A stretch of DNA of 64,000 nt from Actinomadura sp. KC216 (GTDB taxonomy: Bacteria > Actinomycetota > Actinomycetes > Streptosporangiales > Streptosporangiaceae): contig NZ_SMJX01000001.1 in NCBI RefSeq assembly GCF_004348535.1, forward strand, positions 26,844 to 90,843. Direction: 5' to 3'. A model generated the notes under the pieces. The model made no database searches and was not told the DNA's origin. It worked only from the letters and a program-made list of their open reading frames with translations. A program made the translations under genes and the position numbers. Below, piece after piece: positions 61,073 through 64,000 of this stretch (the first letter of the stretch is position 1; every line of letters begins with the position of its first letter).

Positions 61073-61948
61073 GTGCTGTACCGGGACTTCGACAGTCAGG
61101 AAGCGCTGGATGCCGAGTACGTGGTTGAGGAGAAGGTGGACATAGACGCCGTCCTCGCACAGTACGTGGCGCTGAGCAAGGCAGCGCGCTCGACGCTCGA
61201 CACGCGCCTGGACCTCCGGTTCGGACCGACCCGCGACGAGCATCTCGACCTTTACCTGGCAGGCGGCGGGTCCGTTCCACGACCGGTGCTCGTGTTCGTG
61301 CACGGCGGGTACTGGCGCACACTGTCCAGCAAGGAGTTCGGGCTGGTGGCACCCGGGCCGGCCGCCCACGGCATCGATGTGGTGGTAACGAACTACTCGT
61401 TGGCGCCCAAGGTGGCCATCGACGAGATCACCAGGCAGAGCAGGGCGACCGTCAGATGGGTCTACGAGCACGCGGCCTCATGGGGCGGCGACCCGAACCG
61501 CATCTACGTCTCGGGCCACTCCGCCGGAGGCCAGCAGGTGGCCATGCTGCTGGAGACCGACTGGGTCGGGGAGTACGACCTGCCCGCCGACGTCATCAAG
61601 GGCGGCATCGCCGTCAGCGGGGTGTTCGACCTGCGCCCGCTCCCCTACACGGCACTGGCGCCGGCGTTGCAGCTCAGCCGCGGCACGATCGAACGACAGA
61701 GCCCCCTCCTCCGCGAACCACGGTTGGGCGCACCGCTCGTGGTCACATGGGGCGAGGCCGAGACCGCGGAGTTCCGCCGCCAATCCGAGGACTACATCGC
61801 CGCCTGCCGTGCCGCAGGCTGCGACGTGCACGCCCTTCCCCAGCCGGGCGTCGACCACTTCCAGGCCATCCTCGGCTTCAACACCGCCGACGGCGACCTC
61901 ACCCATGCCCTCCTCGAGCAGATGAAACGTGACCCGGGGTCCCCCTGA
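61073..61948 (+). CDS. Alpha/beta hydrolase, arylformamidase-like (HSL group)
   Basis: 291 aa. Oxyanion motif FVHGGYWRTL, nucleophile Ser in YVSGHSAGGQQVAML, His in QPGVDHFQAILGF. The combination HGGYW plus the N-terminal region with LDLRFGPTRDEHLDLYLAGG resembles kynurenine formamidase (KynB2-like) and related amidases/esterases. Might hydrolyse an amide or ester intermediate or take part in acyl release. GTG at 61073 follows GGAGGGA. Convergent with the globin gene. Confidence 0.82.
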   Translation: MLYRDFDSQEALDAEYVVEEKVDIDAVLAQYVALSKAARSTLDTRLDLRFGPTRDEHLDLYLAGGGSVPRPVLVFVHGGYWRTLSSKEFGLVAPGPAAHGIDVVVTNYSLAPKVAIDEITRQSRATVRWVYEHAASWGGDPNRIYVSGHSAGGQQVAMLLETDWVGEYDLPADVIKGGIAVSGVFDLRPLPYTALAPALQLSRGTIERQSPLLREPRLGAPLVVTWGEAETAEFRRQSEDYIAACRAAGCDVHALPQPGVDHFQAILGFNTADGDLTHALLEQMKRDPGSP

Positions 61949-62065
61949 CCTCGGGTTCCCTTCACCAACAATCTCCCGAAGCAGGATCTCAAAGCATGCA
62001 GCCCGAGCTCGGCGAGGATGAAGGGACGCTCTGTGCCGGTTCAGAAATACCCCGCCGCACAGCGC

Positions 62066-62533
62066 TCACGGCTTGCCGGGCTTGGCTTCACCCCACCCCC
62101 AGATCGGGACGGTCTCCCGCTTGGACGGCGGGGCGTCCGGCTGCGAGTTGGCCATCGCCCGCCGCGAACCCCACTCGATGTACGCCACGAACGCCGACCG
62201 GAACTCCGGGTCGGCCGGCAGCCCGACGGTGTCGGCCGCCTCCAGCATCAGTTTCACCCAGCGTTTGCGCTGTTCCGGCTGGATTTTCTTGCCCTTGTGG
62301 CTGCCGATCATCCGCTTGAACCCGCCGAGCTCGTCGGTGTAGTCGGTGGGCCCGCCGAAGACCTCGGCCAGCCACATCGCGACATGGTGCGGATGGTCGT
62401 CGGACATGTACTGGAACAGCGGCGCGAGAAGCTCGTCCTTGCGCACGTGCCGGTAGAACTCCTCGGTGAGCCGGTCCAGCGCCTCGATGCCGCCCGCCCA
62501 ATCATAGAGAGTCGGGGTCCCGTCGGTCGTCAT
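62066..62533 (-). CDS. Truncated hemoglobin (group II/O-like)
   Basis: 155 aa. Globin features: LYDWAGGIEALDRLTEEFY with Tyr27 at B10, VFGGPTDYTDELGG, proximal His79 in KRMIGSHKGKKI, and Trp92 at G8 (RKRWVKLM). Group II truncated globins bind O2 or carry out O2/peroxide chemistry. ATG at 62533 overlaps the flavoprotein stop (ATGA). A globin next to an HFCD flavoprotein and a Cy-NRPS is what is known from the holomycin cluster (HlmG), although its biochemical role there is not established. Confidence 0.9.
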   Translation of the reverse strand: MTTDGTPTLYDWAGGIEALDRLTEEFYRHVRKDELLAPLFQYMSDDHPHHVAMWLAEVFGGPTDYTDELGGFKRMIGSHKGKKIQPEQRKRWVKLMLEAADTVGLPADPEFRSAFVAYIEWGSRRAMANSQPDAPPSKRETVPIWGWGEAKPGKP

Positions 62534-63165
62534 GCCATCCCCTCGTGGTCGGCCCCGGCACGTGCCGGGGCGCCGGTCGGTACACCGTTGGGAGAGGCCA
62601 GCGCTCCCTCCACGATCTCGGCCACCCGCTCCGGTTCGGGCAGCGCCGGATGGGGGGCGCCGCGCCCCATCACGGGGTCGAAACCGGCGTGCCAGACCGG
62701 TTCCGGGACAAGGTGGCCGTCCTCTCTGATCTGGGCGACGTTCCGCTGGACGGCGGGCTTGCGCCACATGCTCGCCCCCATCACCGGGAACAGGACCACG
62801 GGGAAGTCCGCCGCGAGGATCACCGTCCCCAGCCTGGAGGGTGCCGCACCGGTGGCGGCGATGGCCAGCGTGTTCGCGGTGGCGGGCAGCACGGCCAGGA
62901 TGTCGTGGTCGGCGACCAGGCGGGACGGCTTGTCGGTCGGCCAGTCCGCCGGTGACTCTCCGCTGACGACGCGGTCGGCGAAGAGCGCGACGGTCTCGGG
63001 CGGCAGGAACGCGGTCGCACTGTGGGTCATCAGGACGGTGTAGGTGCCACCGATCCGCTCCCGCATCGCGGACAGGTAGGCCGGCAGCCCGGGCGTGGCG
63101 ATCGACCCGGTGGCGGCCACGAGTATGCGCTTTTCCCCTGGCCGTGGTACACGCTCTCGGCTCAT
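62530..63165 (-). CDS. HFCD flavoprotein (PPC-decarboxylase/HlmF-like)
   Basis: 211 aa FMN protein of the Dfp/LanD fold: KRILVAATGSIATPGLPAYL, VLMTHSATAFL, AVLPATANTLAIAATGAA (PASANT-like), FPVMGASMWRKPAVQRNVAQ (substrate clamp). Such enzymes decarboxylate a C-terminal Cys oxidatively to an enethiol; HlmF has this role in holomycin. Two changes stand out: the clamp, usually PxMNxxMW, has Gly130 for Asn; and the His that normally sits about 14 residues before the PASANT motif appears to be Pro80. ATG at 63165 has AGGAG upstream. Divergent from the NRPS, coupled to the globin. Confidence 0.85.
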   Translation of the reverse strand: MSRERVPRPGEKRILVAATGSIATPGLPAYLSAMRERIGGTYTVLMTHSATAFLPPETVALFADRVVSGESPADWPTDKPSRLVADHDILAVLPATANTLAIAATGAAPSRLGTVILAADFPVVLFPVMGASMWRKPAVQRNVAQIREDGHLVPEPVWHAGFDPVMGRGAPHPALPEPERVAEIVEGALASPNGVPTGAPARAGADHEGMA

Positions 63166-63260
63166 AAGACAAAACTCCTAGAGAGGGGCCTTGTTTTCGC
63201 ACGCCAGCATAAATAGTTGATCACGGAGTGTCCATGCCAAAGCCGGCCGGACGCTCAACT

Positions 63261-63303
63261 CTTCGGTCCCGTGCAGTCAAGTCTTCGGTCAATACTTCGG
63301 TCC
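63261..63303. promoter_or_regulatory. Triple direct repeat CTTCGGTC in the NRPS/flavoprotein divergent promoter
   Basis: CTTCGGTC occurs at 63261, 63283 and 63295 (spacings 22 and 12 bp) in the 236-bp region between the NRPS and HFCD starts. The spacing near two and one helical turns suggests binding sites of a SARP- or LAL-type activator. Confidence 0.5.
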
Positions 63304-63401
63304 AACCGCCTTGAGAATGCCCCGCGTCCCGTCCTATCTTCGCCCGCAGAAACGACACAATTATTCCGCCGGCCACTGCGTGAAAGGAAGACGGGGGCGT
63401 T

Positions 63402-64000
63402 ATGGACAACCTTGCCGTCGAACCACAGGAGCGGACGTTCCGGCTGACCGACCTCCAGCGCGTCTACCTGATCGGGCGCAGCAAAGGATTAGCCCTGGGC
63501 GGGGTCTCCAGCCATCACTACCTCGAGTTCGAGCAGGCCGGGCTGGACGTGCCCAGGCTGGAGACGGCCCTGAACAAGGTGATCGCCCGCCACGACATGC
63601 TGCGGGCGTGCGTCACCTCCGAGGGTTCCCATCGGGTCAGCGCGGCGGTCCCGCCGTACCGGATCGCCACCGTCGACCTGAGCGGCCTGCCCACCGCGGA
63701 CCGGGACGCCGGAATCCAGCGGATCCGTGACGAACTGTGCGAGCAGATGCTGCCGCCGGACCGGTGGCCACCGTTCGACATCCGCGCGGCCCTGGTCGAC
63801 GGCGGGCGGGTCCGGCTGCACGTGAGCATGGACCTCCTGCTGGTCGACATCCGCAGCCTGCTGATCGTGCTGGCGGAATGGCGACGCTTCTACGACACCC
63901 CGGACTGGTCGCCCGAGCCACTGGAGCTGTCGTTCGGCGACTACCTGGTCCTCGAGGAAAAGGACCAGCGCGCCGAGGCCCAGGCCGCCGAGTACTGGAA
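63402..64000 (+). CDS. Nonribosomal peptide synthetase, N-terminal heterocyclization (Cy) domain, cut by window edge
   Basis: 199 residues of an NRPS that begins directly with a Cy domain: FRLTDLQRVYLIGRSKGLAL, GGVSSHHYLEFE (Cy-specific N-terminal motif), ALNKVIARHDMLRACV, and DLLLVDIRS at 144-152 which fits the DxxxxDxxS motif that replaces HHxxxDG in Cy domains. Cy domains condense and cyclise Cys/Ser/Thr residues. Expected continuation is A and T domains specific for Cys. ATG at 63402. Divergent from the HFCD/globin pair, with activator-like repeats between. Confidence 0.9.
   Translation, partial: MDNLAVEPQERTFRLTDLQRVYLIGRSKGLALGGVSSHHYLEFEQAGLDVPRLETALNKVIARHDMLRACVTSEGSHRVSAAVPPYRIATVDLSGLPTADRDAGIQRIRDELCEQMLPPDRWPPFDIRAALVDGGRVRLHVSMDLLLVDIRSLLIVLAEWRRFYDTPDWSPEPLELSFGDYLVLEEKDQRAEAQAAEYW

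Noticed and set aside
62530..63165. Flavoprotein as LanD of a lanthipeptide cluster
   Set aside because: No lanthionine synthetase nearby; the Cy-NRPS and globin favour the dithiolopyrrolone context.
1..64000. tRNA, rRNA, riboswitch or replication origin
   Set aside because: No tRNA cloverleaf, rRNA segment or known riboswitch core was recognised by eye; a tRNAscan/Infernal run would be decisive.

Overview
The window is very GC-rich (about 70%), densely coded DNA with many GTG starts, ATGA/GTGA overlaps between neighbouring genes, SARP/AfsR and LuxR-ATPase (LAL) regulators, rare TTA codons inside a regulator, WXG100 proteins and actinobacterial membrane-protein families. It is a chromosomal accessory region of a filamentous actinomycete (Streptosporangiales/Thermomonosporaceae-like is a guess). 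All calls come from reading the sequence; no database search was run.

Left third (1-18 kb). A fatty-acyl-AMP ligase cut by the left edge, a crotonyl-CoA carboxylase/reductase, a second and degenerate acyl-AMP ligase, an orphan response regulator, a SARP/NB-ARC activator and a histidine kinase/response regulator pair look like the edge of a lipid- or polyketide-type cluster. Beside them is a compact minus-strand operon (14685 to 10096): a 46-aa Cys-containing peptide, an M29-aminopeptidase-like protein whose start overlaps the peptide stop, a 45-aa peptide with a near-perfect ribosome binding site, a TIM-barrel amidohydrolase, and a two-gene ABC-2 exporter. A paralogous amidohydrolase lies at 15931-17229. 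This looks like an undescribed RiPP-type pathway and is one of the two best candidates for something new.

Middle (18-48 kb). A type VII secretion toxin module (YbaB-like, WXG100, WXG-like carrier, EndoU nuclease toxin in a different frame, likely immunity protein) is followed by an SDR, two frameshifted genes, a zinc/manganese-type ABC uptake system, and a block of acyl-CoA and oxidation genes: acyl-CoA dehydrogenase, two-domain type III CoA-transferase, acyl-CoA ligase, MFS permease, GH88-like protein, ECF sigma factor, P450, ferredoxin, ferredoxin reductase and a frameshifted amidohydrolase. Next comes a three-gene operon ending in a 1183-aa TPR-CHAT protease, resembling an NTPase-free conflict/cell-death module. 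A decayed fragment of a second CHAT gene lies just downstream of it.

Right end (48-64 kb). After transposase debris comes a biosynthetic cluster: two XRE-cupin regulators, two thioredoxin-reductase-like flavoproteins (one CPYC, one CPYS), a LAL regulator with two TTA codons, a FAD oxidase, a 14-TM MFS exporter, an arylformamidase-like hydrolase, a truncated globin, an HFCD flavoprotein and the start of an NRPS whose first domain is a heterocyclization (Cy) domain. This set matches the holomycin/thiolutin dithiolopyrrolone logic (Cy-A-T NRPS, PPC-decarboxylase homologue, globin, MFS, dithiol oxidase, LuxR regulator). A shared 20-bp element lies upstream of four of the transcription units, which ties them into one regulon. 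The rest of the cluster lies beyond 64000.

Several genes (23-26 kb, 41.4 kb, 48.3 kb) are interrupted by single-base frameshifts. They may be true pseudogenes or assembly errors.
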